In this document: positions 7,708 through 13,948 of the stretch, piece after piece | Layout: each line of letters starts with the position of its first letter | Position numbering within the stretch: the stretch's first letter is position 1 | DNA from: an uncultured Clostridia bacterium | GTDB lineage: Bacteria; Bacillota; Clostridia; Oscillospirales; Ruminococcaceae | Length of the DNA: 14,096 bases | Direction: 5' to 3' | NCBI GenBank assembly: GCA_947631585.1 | Contig: CANRLY010000029.1 | Span: 1 to 14,096, forward strand | Translations under genes and position numbers: made by a program | Notes under the pieces: generated by a model | What the model saw: only the letters and a program-made list of their open reading frames with translations | Told to the model about the DNA's origin: nothing | Databases searched by the model: none

Positions 7708-7736
7708 TTGATTTTGAAACGAAAATGTTATATAAT
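7708..7736 (+). promoter_or_regulatory. Sigma-A-type promoter for the LCP gene
   Basis: A -35 of TTGATT (7708-7713) is separated by 17 nt from a perfect -10 TATAAT (7731-7736). Transcription should start near 7743, giving a leader of about 147 nt before the LCP start at 7890. Only the spacing and consensus match support the call. Confidence 0.8.
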
Positions 7737-7846
7737 GTGATAGGTAATGCAATTGCGCTGATAAATTTTGCGAAAGCGCATTGCCCATTCAATGGAACAT
7801 AAACTGTGATCTGTGCGACCATTCGGAAATTAAGGAGACATTCCGT

Positions 7847-7873
7847 TTGCAGATCTTGGCTACTTCGCAGTGA
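7847..7873 (+). CDS. Possible 8-codon leader peptide upstream of the LCP gene
   Basis: AAGGAG (7832-7837) is the best ribosome binding site in the LCP leader but is not positioned for any in-frame LCP start. Nine bases after it a TTG at 7847 opens a short frame, MQILATSQ, with TGA at 7871-7873. The stop abuts the weaker AAAGGA (7873-7878) that serves the LCP ATG at 7890. This could be a translated leader that primes or limits LCP translation. A chance match is quite possible; no family is recognised. Confidence 0.25.
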   Translation: MQILATSQ

Positions 7874-7889
7874 AAGGATAGATAATCTC

Positions 7890-10046
7890 ATGTCAGATGA
7901 AAGACGAGGCGACAGCGGTTTTGAAAACGGCGATACCCTTAATGACCTGCTGTCCGCCGCTTTTATGAGGAAAAAGAAAGATAACGACCCCAAAAGCGGC
8001 CTTGACATCATTATCGGTACCGATAACCGCACCCCCTCCGACCAGCAGACCCCTTTTCATACAGATGTGAAAAAAGTCCAGCCGGCGGAGGACTACCCAC
8101 GGGAGGATTTCCCCCAAGAAGAATATCCGGAAGAATATTATCCGGAAGATTCTTCCGATGATGAATATTACCCCGAAGATGATGAGGAAGAGTATTATTC
8201 TGAAGAAGATGACGAGGAAGAGTATTATTCTGAGGAAGACGACGGCGAAGAAGAGTATTATTCTGAGGAAGACGACGACGAGGACGACTACTCCGACTAT
8301 GACGACCAGCCCGAAGAAGATGAGGAAGAGGAGGAATCCCTTTCTATCGAGGAAATGGTCGCAAAGGCTATGGCTGGCAGTAAAAATAATATGAAGTATG
8401 TGGAAAGAGTCGCTACCGAGGAGGACGCCGTCTCCGATGAGGAACTGGCTCGTATGCTCTCAGAAGAAGACCTGGAAATGTACGACAGCCTGGTCGGCGA
8501 CGACGAGGACGACTACCCCACAAAATGGTATAAAAATAAAAAAATGATAATCGCTTTCAGTATACTGGGAGCGCTGATAGTCCTGATGGGCGTGCTGGTG
8601 GGAACTCTCCTCCACTACTATAACCTTATGGACGATACCCATACCGTCTATGATATCCAGCCGGGCGTCCAGCCTAATAAGGGCGAAAACGATACCGTCG
8701 ATGCGGACGACTACGAGGATTGGCTGGCAAAACAACTCTCCGGTATCGAGGATAAGGCTATGTCTAACGAGAAAGTCACTAATATCCTCATTATCGCCGA
8801 AGACCTGCGAGATACCACCGGCGAATCCAGAGGAAATACCGACGTTATGATACTTGTCTCTATCAATAAGGAACAAAAGACCGTTACCCTTTCTTCCTTT
8901 ATGAGAGATATCTATTGCCCTATCTCAGGATTCTATTCCGCAAGACTTAACTCCGCCTACGCTAAGGGAGGGCCCGAGACCCTGCTCGATACCCTTAAAG
9001 CTAACTTCGGCGTGGTTATAGATAAGTATGTGCTGGTGAACTTCTATTCGTTTATGGACGTGGTTGACGCAATAGGCGGCGTTGAAGCAGACGTCACCGA
9101 TGCGGAAGCTTACGCAATGATAGACCCTCTGGCTGAACAGAACGATATCATGCACCAGCCCAGAAGTACCGACAGACTGCCCTCCGGCGGCCATTACCTG
9201 CTCAACGCTAACCAGACTCTGGCTTACTCCAGAATAAGATATAACGTGGGCAACGACTTCGGCAGAACTAACAGACAGCGCCAGGTAATATTCACTATAC
9301 TCAAAAAGGCTAAGGACCTCTCTCCTTTCCAGATAAAAGACCTTGCCGATACGATTCTTGAAAACGACGGCATAAAAACTAACCTTACCGAGGGTGAAGT
9401 CGCTTCCCTGCTGCTCAACTCCTTTACTTATATGGAATATACCCAGCAGCAGCTCCAGATACCGGCGGACGGCACTTGGTATAATATGACCGTCAGAAGC
9501 GACCAGGTGCTTGGCGTGAACTTCATTAAAAACGCCCAGCTGCTCCAGGAAACTATCTATGGCTCTACTAATATAGACGCAGACCCCAACAGCGGCGAGT
9601 ATACCAATACCGAAGCTCCGCCGTCTACCGAGTATGAACCCTCCACCGACCAGTGGCAGCCGCCTCAGACTCAGGCTCCCGTCTATACTGACCCTCCGGC
9701 AACTGAACCGCCGGCAGTGTATACCGACCCTCCGGCTACCGAACCTCCGGCAACTGAACCGCCGGTGACCGACCCGCCGGAAACGGAGTCGTCAACAGAG
9801 ACAGAACCTACCGCCACGGCGACAACTACGTCTGCTTCTTCGCAGACTACGCCGCCGCCTACCACTACTACTCCCCCTCCCACTACTACCACTAAACCTA
9901 CTACTACACCTAAAAAGACTACCACCCCCAAGAAAACTACTACTCCTAAAAAGACCACTACCCCCAAACCTACTACTACCCCTCCGCCGGCAACCGAACC
10001 GCCTGCTTCTGAAACTCCCCAGCAGACGCCTCAGCCTGAAGAATAA
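7890..10046 (+). CDS. LytR-CpsA-Psr (LCP) family cell-wall ligase with acidic and Thr/Pro repeat regions
   Basis: LCP enzymes transfer undecaprenyl-phosphate-linked glycopolymers onto peptidoglycan outside the membrane. The start is ATG 7890 (AAAGGA 7873-7878), giving 718 residues; an upstream open stretch lacks a better start. Residues 67-150 are highly acidic with repeated EEYYSEEDD units. One membrane helix lies at about 219-245, with the N-terminus inside. The LCP domain spans about 298-558: NILIIAEDLR, Arg314 and Asp318 in SRGNTD, Arg339 in SSFMRDIY, LNSAYAKGG, and DFGRTNRQRQ with Asp456, Arg459, Arg462 and Arg464. These match the charged residues that bind the pyrophosphate and metal in the family. 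Residues 559-718 form a low-complexity tail with TEPP/TDPP and TTTPKK repeats, probably wall-spanning or glycosylated. Both extensions are much longer than in typical LCP proteins (300-450 residues). Its exact polymer substrate cannot be told. Confidence 0.92.
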   Translation: MSDERRGDSGFENGDTLNDLLSAAFMRKKKDNDPKSGLDIIIGTDNRTPSDQQTPFHTDVKKVQPAEDYPREDFPQEEYPEEYYPEDSSDDEYYPEDDEEEYYSEEDDEEEYYSEEDDGEEEYYSEEDDDEDDYSDYDDQPEEDEEEEESLSIEEMVAKAMAGSKNNMKYVERVATEEDAVSDEELARMLSEEDLEMYDSLVGDDEDDYPTKWYKNKKMIIAFSILGALIVLMGVLVGTLLHYYNLMDDTHTVYDIQPGVQPNKGENDTVDADDYEDWLAKQLSGIEDKAMSNEKVTNILIIAEDLRDTTGESRGNTDVMILVSINKEQKTVTLSSFMRDIYCPISGFYSARLNSAYAKGGPETLLDTLKANFGVVIDKYVLVNFYSFMDVVDAIGGVEADVTDAEAYAMIDPLAEQNDIMHQPRSTDRLPSGGHYLLNANQTLAYSRIRYNVGNDFGRTNRQRQVIFTILKKAKDLSPFQIKDLADTILENDGIKTNLTEGEVASLLLNSFTYMEYTQQQLQIPADGTWYNMTVRSDQVLGVNFIKNAQLLQETIYGSTNIDADPNSGEYTNTEAPPSTEYEPSTDQWQPPQTQAPVYTDPPATEPPAVYTDPPATEPPATEPPVTDPPETESSTETEPTATATTTSASSQTTPPPTTTTPPPTTTTKPTTTPKKTTTPKKTTTPKKTTTPKPTTTPPPATEPPASETPQQTPQPEE
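8187..8285 (+). repeat. In-gene DNA repeat encoding EEYYSEEDD units
   Basis: Three near-identical copies of GAAGAGTATTATTCTGA begin at 8187, 8217 and 8250 (periods 30 and 33 nt). They lie in frame in the LCP gene and encode Tyr/Glu/Asp-rich units. Copy number could change by slippage or recombination without shifting the frame. Confidence 0.8.
9685..9990 (+). repeat. In-gene low-complexity repeats encoding TEPP and TTTPKK units
   Basis: The 3' end of the LCP gene holds repeated GACCCTCCGGC(A/T)AC-type blocks encoding TDPPATEPP, then alternating ACTACTACC and CC(T/C)AA(A/G)AAG blocks encoding three TTTPKK units. Codon-level divergence between copies (ACC/ACT/ACA, CCC/CCT) suggests the protein repeat is selected rather than newly duplicated. 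Confidence 0.75.
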
Positions 10047-10063
10047 CTTACTATCGGGATTAT

Positions 10064-10121
10064 GGGAACTATCCTTCCGTGATACGGGGCTTTAGCCGCC
10101 GGATAAGATAGTTCCCTTTTT
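10064..10121 (+). terminator. Intrinsic terminator after the LCP gene
   Basis: GGGAACTATC (10064-10073) is perfectly complementary to GATAGTTCCC (10107-10116) and is followed by TTTTT (10117-10121). The loop of about 33 nt can fold further (ATCC/GGAT and GGC-TTTA-GCC). It begins 17 nt after the LCP stop. The next gene starts only 28 nt after the T tract, so some read-through, or a promoter inside the LCP gene, would be needed to express it. Confidence 0.8.
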
Positions 10122-10149
10122 GTTAAAACTTTGTTGAAAGGCAGATCTT

Positions 10150-11049
10150 ATGGACGATAAGCAAAAGAACCTGCTCAATGACGAGGACGACCAGTACGAA
10201 CGCCAGGTCTACCTGGAACAGATCGCCCCTTACAGCGAGGAAGCTAAAAAACAAGCCGAAAAACTTAAACGACAGCAGGAAGCCGAACGGGAAAAACGTA
10301 TCAGACAGGAAAAGCTGGAGCTTATGAAGCTCAAAAGCGGCGTTATCGAGGAGTCGGAAGTGATAAAGGAAACCCACGAACCTCCTCCGGAAATGACCCT
10401 TGGCAAAAAGATAGGCAACTTCTGGTATCACTATAAAATTCCCCTTATCGTGGGAGTCGCAATGCTGGCGGCGGTGATATTTATGGTGGTGGATACCCTT
10501 ACCCGTGAAAAGCCGGACGTCTATGTGCTGTCTACCTGCGATAACGGCCTGGAATTCCGCACCGACCTGCTGGAAGAGTATTTTGAAAAGTTCTGCCCCG
10601 ACCTTAACGGGGACGGCGAGGTCTGCGTGAGAGTTATTTCCGCTCCCGCCTCCGAGGACTTCCAGATATCCCAGTCAAACCAGGCAAAAATAATCACCCA
10701 GCTGCAAATGGACCAGTCGGTGATAATTCTTACCTGCGACGATGAATTCGACCTGCACTCCGAAAAAGAACCGGGCAAGCCTTACCCGGAAGATACCTAT
10801 GTGTTCGCCGACGAGCTGGACGACCTGCGCAAACAGTTCCCCGATAACGATAAAGTCATAGAAAAAGGCTATAAATTCTACGGAGACGAGATCGAAAAAG
10901 CCCTCCAGTGGGATAATATGCCCCAGAATATAATCCTCAGCCTGCGCTACCCCCATAAGCCCCTTAGCGGAAAACTTGAGACTATGCAGAAAAACTACGA
11001 CGTCGCTATCGAGGTGCTCAAAAAGATAATGGCTGAAAACGATAACTGA
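10150..11049 (+). CDS. Single-pass membrane protein of unknown function with outer alpha/beta domain
   Basis: I do not recognise the family. ATG 10150 follows GAAAGG (10135-10140) by 9 nt and gives 299 residues. Residues 1-85 are very charged, with a predicted coiled coil of Lys/Gln/Glu/Arg (about 28-62). One hydrophobic helix lies at about 96-118 (IPLIVGVAMLAAVIFMVVDTL), with no cleavable signal; the basic N-terminal part should be cytoplasmic. The outer domain (119-299) alternates strands and helices: VYVLSTC, LLEEYFEKFCPD, VCVRVIS, QAKIITQLQMDQSVIILTCDDEF, TYVFADELDDL, QNIILSLRYP. This pattern resembles part of a periplasmic solute-binding fold, an inference only. The overall plan (charged inside, one helix, outer domain) parallels the LCP protein just upstream, hinting at a shared cell-envelope role. 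The pyrG promoter begins about 50 nt downstream. Confidence 0.85.
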   Translation: MDDKQKNLLNDEDDQYERQVYLEQIAPYSEEAKKQAEKLKRQQEAEREKRIRQEKLELMKLKSGVIEESEVIKETHEPPPEMTLGKKIGNFWYHYKIPLIVGVAMLAAVIFMVVDTLTREKPDVYVLSTCDNGLEFRTDLLEEYFEKFCPDLNGDGEVCVRVISAPASEDFQISQSNQAKIITQLQMDQSVIILTCDDEFDLHSEKEPGKPYPEDTYVFADELDDLRKQFPDNDKVIEKGYKFYGDEIEKALQWDNMPQNIILSLRYPHKPLSGKLETMQKNYDVAIEVLKKIMAENDN

Positions 11050-11100
11050 ACTTTTTGCAGATCTGCCAATTCAGCCAACGAAAATTTTTACAAAAGATGA

Positions 11101-11129
11101 TTGCAACAAGCTTGGGAAAATGCTATAAT
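11101..11129 (+). promoter_or_regulatory. Promoter of pyrG with extended -10
   Basis: A -35 of TTGCAA (11101-11106), a 17 nt spacer and TATAAT (11124-11129) preceded by TGC, which forms an extended -10. Transcription should start near 11136, leaving a leader of only about 25 nt. There is no room for a terminator-antiterminator pair, so the CTP-sensing attenuation known in B. subtilis pyrG is not visible here. Confidence 0.8.
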
Positions 11130-11160
11130 TATTTGTATATTATTGTGTGGAGGTATCATC

Positions 11161-12786
11161 ATGCCGATAAAATATGTGTTCGTCACCGGAGGAGTGGTCT
11201 CCGGACTGGGAAAGGGCATCACCGCCGCTTCTCTGGGCAGACTGCTCAAAGCCAGGGGCTATCGGGTAACTATCCAGAAGTTCGACCCCTATATCAATGT
11301 TGACCCCGGTACTATGTCCCCCTACCAGCACGGGGAAGTTTTCGTCACCGACGACGGCGCCGAGACCGACCTGGACCTTGGCCACTACGAACGCTTCGTG
11401 GACGAGAACCTGTCGGTAAATTCAAATGTCACCACCGGCAAGATCTACTGGACTGTCCTTAATAAGGAAAGACGAGGCGACTACCTTGGCGGAACAGTAC
11501 AGGTAGTTCCCCACATCACCAACGAGATCAAGGAACGCCTCTACCGTGTGGGCAGAAACGACAGCACCGACGTGGTCATCACCGAAATAGGCGGCACTGT
11601 GGGAGATATCGAGTCAACGCCGTTTCTGGAAGCCATAAGACAGGCTTCTATCGAACTGGGCAAGGAAAATTCCCTGTTCATACACGTCTGCCTGCTGCCC
11701 TACATATCCGGCTCTAAAGAACTTAAATCCAAACCCACCCAACATTCGGTAAAAGAACTGCTCTCTATCGGTATCCAGCCGAATATACTGGTGCTTCGCT
11801 CCGAAATGGAGATACCGGAAGATATGAAGCAGAAGATCGGGCTTTTCTGTAACGTCCGCCCCCAGGACGTTATCCAGAACCTTACCGCCCCGTCGCTGTA
11901 TGACGTCCCCATCTGGCTGGAAAAAGAAGGCCTTGCGGACAGCGTCTGCGAACACCTTAAACTGGAAAACCGCACCCCCGACCTTAAAGGCTGGACGGAT
12001 ATGCTCGACCGTGTGAATAATTGCCATAAAAACGTCACCATCGGACTGGTGGGCAAGTACGTTGAGCTGGAGGACGCCTACCTTTCAGTTGCGGAAGCGC
12101 TGAGACACGGCGGCTTTGAAAACAGCGCAAACGTCCATATCAAATGGATACAGTCTGAGGACGTCACCCGTGAGAACGCCGGCGAAAAACTCTCCGGCTG
12201 CGACGGCATAATCGTCCCCGGCGGCTTCGGAGACAGGGGCATTGAGGGCATGATCGAATCTATCCGCTATGCAAGGGAAAATAAGATCCCCATGTTCGGC
12301 ATCTGCCTGGGTATGCAAATGTCCGTGGTGGAATTTGCCAGAAACGTGGCAGGTCTGGAAGGCGCAAATTCCACCGAGTTCGGCGAGACCCCTTATCCGG
12401 TCATTGATATAATGGACGAGCAGAAGGATATCACCGAAAAGGGCGGAACTATGCGCCTGGGACTCTACCCCTGCAAACTTGCGGACGGCAGCCGTGTCAA
12501 GGAGATATACGGCGAGGACCTGATCTACGAAAGACACCGCCACCGCTGGGAATTTTCCAACCAGTTCCGTGAGAAGCTGTCCGGCGCAGGACTGACGCTG
12601 GCTGGCGTTTCCCCCGATAATAAGCTGGTCGAGATAGTCGAGCTGCCAAAGGAGACCCACCCCTGGTTCGTGGGCGTGCAGTTCCACCCGGAGTTCAAAT
12701 CACGCCCCAACCGTGCCCAGCTGCTCTTTAAGGACTTTATCCGGGCGGCAGTGGAATATAACGAAAATCAGACCGGCAAAAACTAA
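11161..12786 (+). CDS. pyrG: CTP synthase (glutamine-hydrolysing)
   Basis: PyrG makes CTP from UTP, ATP and glutamine, the last step of pyrimidine nucleotide synthesis, in the cytoplasm. ATG 11161 is chosen because GGAGG (11149-11153) lies 7 nt upstream; open frame to 11101 overlaps the promoter. The protein has 541 residues, normal for the family. The N-terminal synthase domain (about 1-265) has the P-loop-like VTGGVVSGLGKG (8-19), QKFDPYINVDPGTMSPYQHGEVFVTDDGAETDLDLGHYERF, and EIGGTVGDIES for Mg-ATP and UTP binding. The class I glutamine amidotransferase domain (about 290-541) has the oxyanion motif IIVPGGFGDRG, nucleophile Cys382 in GICLGMQ, and His509/Glu511 in FHPEFKSRP. All catalytic residues are present. 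It appears to be transcribed alone. Confidence 0.99.
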   Translation: MPIKYVFVTGGVVSGLGKGITAASLGRLLKARGYRVTIQKFDPYINVDPGTMSPYQHGEVFVTDDGAETDLDLGHYERFVDENLSVNSNVTTGKIYWTVLNKERRGDYLGGTVQVVPHITNEIKERLYRVGRNDSTDVVITEIGGTVGDIESTPFLEAIRQASIELGKENSLFIHVCLLPYISGSKELKSKPTQHSVKELLSIGIQPNILVLRSEMEIPEDMKQKIGLFCNVRPQDVIQNLTAPSLYDVPIWLEKEGLADSVCEHLKLENRTPDLKGWTDMLDRVNNCHKNVTIGLVGKYVELEDAYLSVAEALRHGGFENSANVHIKWIQSEDVTRENAGEKLSGCDGIIVPGGFGDRGIEGMIESIRYARENKIPMFGICLGMQMSVVEFARNVAGLEGANSTEFGETPYPVIDIMDEQKDITEKGGTMRLGLYPCKLADGSRVKEIYGEDLIYERHRHRWEFSNQFREKLSGAGLTLAGVSPDNKLVEIVELPKETHPWFVGVQFHPEFKSRPNRAQLLFKDFIRAAVEYNENQTGKN

Positions 12787-12864
12787 ACGTTTTCGTGCAA
12801 ATGGCAGTTTTCGTGGAAATTTTCGTTCGCCAGTTTTTGAAAAGTTACAAATCGAAAACCGTTT
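12785..12864 (+). repeat. Direct and inverted repeats just after pyrG
   Basis: GTTTTCGTGCAAAT (12789-12802) and GTTTTCGTGGAAAT (12807-12820) repeat with an 18-nt period, with a partial third TTTTCGT at 12820-12826. AAACGTTTTCG (12785-12795) is the inverse of CGAAAACCGTTT (12853-12864) apart from one extra C. No T tract follows, so this is not a standard terminator. Seen directly; function unknown. Confidence 0.6.
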
Positions 12865-12891
12865 CCAGCCGGGACAAGCGTAACTTTTAAC

Positions 12892-12929
12892 AGGGAATTT
12901 CTTGTGCATAATGCATGAAGAATTTCCCT
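12892..12929 (+). terminator. Hairpin downstream of pyrG, possible terminator
   Basis: AGGGAATTTCTT (12892-12903) pairs with AAGAATTTCCCT (12918-12929) with a single mismatch. The stem continues with TGCA/TGCA around a TAA loop. CTCCTTTG follows, which is a poor U tract. It is the first strong hairpin after pyrG, so it may end or protect that transcript, but intrinsic termination is uncertain. Confidence 0.45.
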
Positions 12930-12996
12930 CTCCTTTGTGGAAACCGCCAAAGCCGTTGTTAAAAGCAAACAAAATGTGACCGGCAAAATAATATTT

Positions 12997-13094
12997 TTGC
13001 ACAAAATTATTTCCATGCGGAGGGGCGACTTCGCTTACGAAACTTTTTCGCAAACTCATAGTTTTTATATATATGGCGTTCATAATTTGTGCAA
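12997..13094. repeat. Imperfect long inverted repeat enclosing about 70 bp
   Basis: TTGCACAAAATTAT (12997-13010) and ATAATTTGTGCAA (13082-13094) are inverse copies differing by one missing T. CCAT and ATGG just inside can extend the pairing. The enclosed bases include a small TTCG/CGAA hairpin. This could be a non-coding RNA, a protein-binding palindrome or a relic of a small mobile element; nothing decides among these. Confidence 0.55.
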
Positions 13095-13148
13095 GTTGAC
13101 AAAAAAGACTCAACGAAACCGTTTTATTTTGTAAATTAAACAGAAATA

Positions 13149-13165
13149 GTTACAGAATGGTTACA
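13149..13165 (+). promoter_or_regulatory. GTTACA direct repeats upstream of the pilin promoter (possible operator)
   Basis: GTTACA occurs at 13149-13154 and 13160-13165, exactly 11 bp apart (one helical turn). The pair ends 15 bp before the -35 box and is centred near -59 from the predicted start site. Spacing and placement suit an activator such as an OmpR/PhoB-type response regulator. The binding protein is unknown and chance cannot be excluded. Confidence 0.35.
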
Positions 13166-13180
13166 ACGCAAAAAAAGTTG

Positions 13181-13209
13181 TTGACATCTAAATTTTTAAG
13201 GATTATAAT
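13181..13209 (+). promoter_or_regulatory. Perfect-consensus promoter of the prepilin gene
   Basis: TTGACA (13181-13186), a 17-nt spacer and TATAAT (13204-13209), identical to the sigma-A consensus. An A tract (13170-13177) just upstream may act as an UP element. Transcription should start near 13216, about 150 nt before the start codon. Confidence 0.9.
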
Positions 13210-13215
13210 AATGAT

Positions 13216-13364
13216 ACAGTAAAAAACCAATAAACTTTGAACGTGAAGTTACGCCGTTGTGGTCTTTCCCGACCGCCGGTGTACCGAAAGTTTTTAGGGG
13301 TTGGCGATTACTAAAAACGACGCTCGTCTGAGCGGTTTTAAAATTTATTATGGAGGGATTTCAA
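13216..13364 (+). promoter_or_regulatory. Structured 5' leader of the prepilin mRNA, candidate cis-regulatory RNA
   Basis: Three collinear helices can form one long hairpin: AAACTTT/AAAGTTT (13232-13238 with 13287-13293), GTTACGCCG/CGGTGTAC (13248-13256 with 13277-13284, one bulged T and one G-T pair), and GGTC/GACC (13261-13264 with 13271-13274). A second helix, GTTTTTAG/CTAAAAAC (13290-13297 with 13311-13318), uses bases of the first helix, so the two states exclude each other. A third hairpin, CGCTC-GTCT-GAGCG (13321-13334), is followed by GTTTT. The ribosome site GGAGGG is at 13352-13357. It does not match the c-di-GMP riboswitch consensus I know. Pairing was worked out by hand; regulatory function is inference. 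Confidence 0.5.
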
Positions 13365-13913
13365 ATGAAGAAGTCACAGAAGGGTTTCACCCTCGTTGAG
13401 CTCATCGTTGTTATCGCTATCATCGGTGTGCTCGCTGCTATCCTTGTTCCTGCCATGATAGGCTACATCAAGGATTCCAAGTTCACATCTGCTAACGCAA
13501 ACGCTAAGACCATCTACAACGCTGCAATGGCTTTCGCTGAGAAATGCGAGACCCAGGGTATTCTGCTTTGCGACACTGCCGGAGAACTTTCCGGTACTCA
13601 GACTGTAGCTGCCGGCGGACCTGCTCCTAAGGTATCTGCTGTTACTGCCGCTTCCGGCGGAATTTCCAGCACCGGTATGGCTGAACTTGCTAAGGCTGTA
13701 AACAACTCTCTCGGCGACGAGGCTGTTGGTTCTGCTTACAAGGTACAGTTCAACAACAAGGGATTCCCGACCACCATTTTCTGGGGCAAGACTGCTACCG
13801 ACACCATCGTTGGAAGATATCCTGCTCCTACGGATAACCTTGAGTCCTCTCACGGACTGAACGGTATCACCGCTTCTTCCGGAACTATATCTGGTTTCGC
13901 TGATGAGACCTGA
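13365..13913 (+). CDS. Type IV prepilin (pilin-like protein with class III signal peptide)
   Basis: This is a major-pilin-like prepilin, made with a short leader that prepilin peptidase (PilD) cuts and methylates before assembly into a surface filament. ATG 13365 follows GGAGGG (13352-13357) by 7 nt; an in-frame ATG at 13350 overlaps that site and is rejected. The 182-residue product starts MKKSQKG|FTLVELIVVIAIIGVLAA: cleavage after Gly7, Phe at +1 and Glu at +5, then a hydrophobic helix to about residue 32 with Pro at mature position 22. The mature form has about 175 residues. Cys61 and Cys69 are the only cysteines and could bridge. The rest is Ala/Gly/Ser/Thr-rich. Codon use (GCT, GTT, ATC, AAG, AAC) differs from the ATA- and GCC-rich upstream genes, as expected for high expression. 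Consensus promoter and strong terminator frame it as a single-gene unit. A pseudopilin role is an alternative. Confidence 0.92.
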   Translation: MKKSQKGFTLVELIVVIAIIGVLAAILVPAMIGYIKDSKFTSANANAKTIYNAAMAFAEKCETQGILLCDTAGELSGTQTVAAGGPAPKVSAVTAASGGISSTGMAELAKAVNNSLGDEAVGSAYKVQFNNKGFPTTIFWGKTATDTIVGRYPAPTDNLESSHGLNGITASSGTISGFADET

Positions 13914-13948
13914 TTGGTAGTCTGAAGATAACAACATGACTGAAAGCT

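Larger units (their letters stand above)
7392..7889. other. Intergenic region between the ATPase operon and the LCP gene
   Basis: This stretch of about 500 bases has no supportable protein gene beyond a possible 8-codon leader peptide. In order it holds a weak terminator, a composite repeat with purine-rich heptamers, four hairpins and a CTCTAAC heptamer array (7426-7646), an A/T-rich stretch with nothing recognisable (7647-7707), a promoter (7708-7736) and a leader of about 147 nt before the LCP start codon. Confidence 0.8.
12787..13364. other. Long AT-rich intergenic region between pyrG and the prepilin gene
   Basis: These 578 bases contain no convincing protein gene; the open frames present lack ribosome binding sites and family features. 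In order, the region holds an 18-nt direct repeat, a 38-nt hairpin, a larger imperfect inverted repeat (12997-13094), a pair of GTTACA direct repeats, a perfect-consensus promoter and a roughly 150-nt structured leader. So much signal in one gap suggests the pilin gene is heavily regulated. Confidence 0.8.

Noticed and set aside
9683..9967. Minus-strand frame encoding Val/Gly-rich repeats
   Set aside because: It is the reverse reading of the Thr/Pro repeat tail of the LCP gene, with no ribosome site and only low-complexity sequence.
11101..11160. TTG start at 11101 for pyrG
   Set aside because: It coincides with the -35 box and would translate the promoter; ATG 11161 has a strong ribosome site and gives the standard family N-terminus.
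11130..11160. CTP-sensing attenuator of the B. subtilis pyrG type
   Set aside because: The leader is about 25 nt, with no GGGC start and no terminator hairpin.
13096..13128. Additional promoter with TTGACA at 13096
   Set aside because: No -10 box lies at 16-18 nt; the nearest TTTATT is 21 nt away.
12700..13134. Small protein genes in the pyrG-pilin gap on either strand
   Set aside because: The frames lack convincing ribosome sites and recognisable motifs; one overlaps the conserved end of pyrG and others run through inverted repeats.
13216..13364. c-di-GMP riboswitch in the pilin leader
   Set aside because: The conserved GEMM-I and c-di-GMP-II sequence elements I know are not present, so only an unclassified structured leader is claimed.
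13350..13364. Upstream ATG for the prepilin
   Set aside because: It overlaps the GGAGGG ribosome site and would add five residues before the standard MKK leader.
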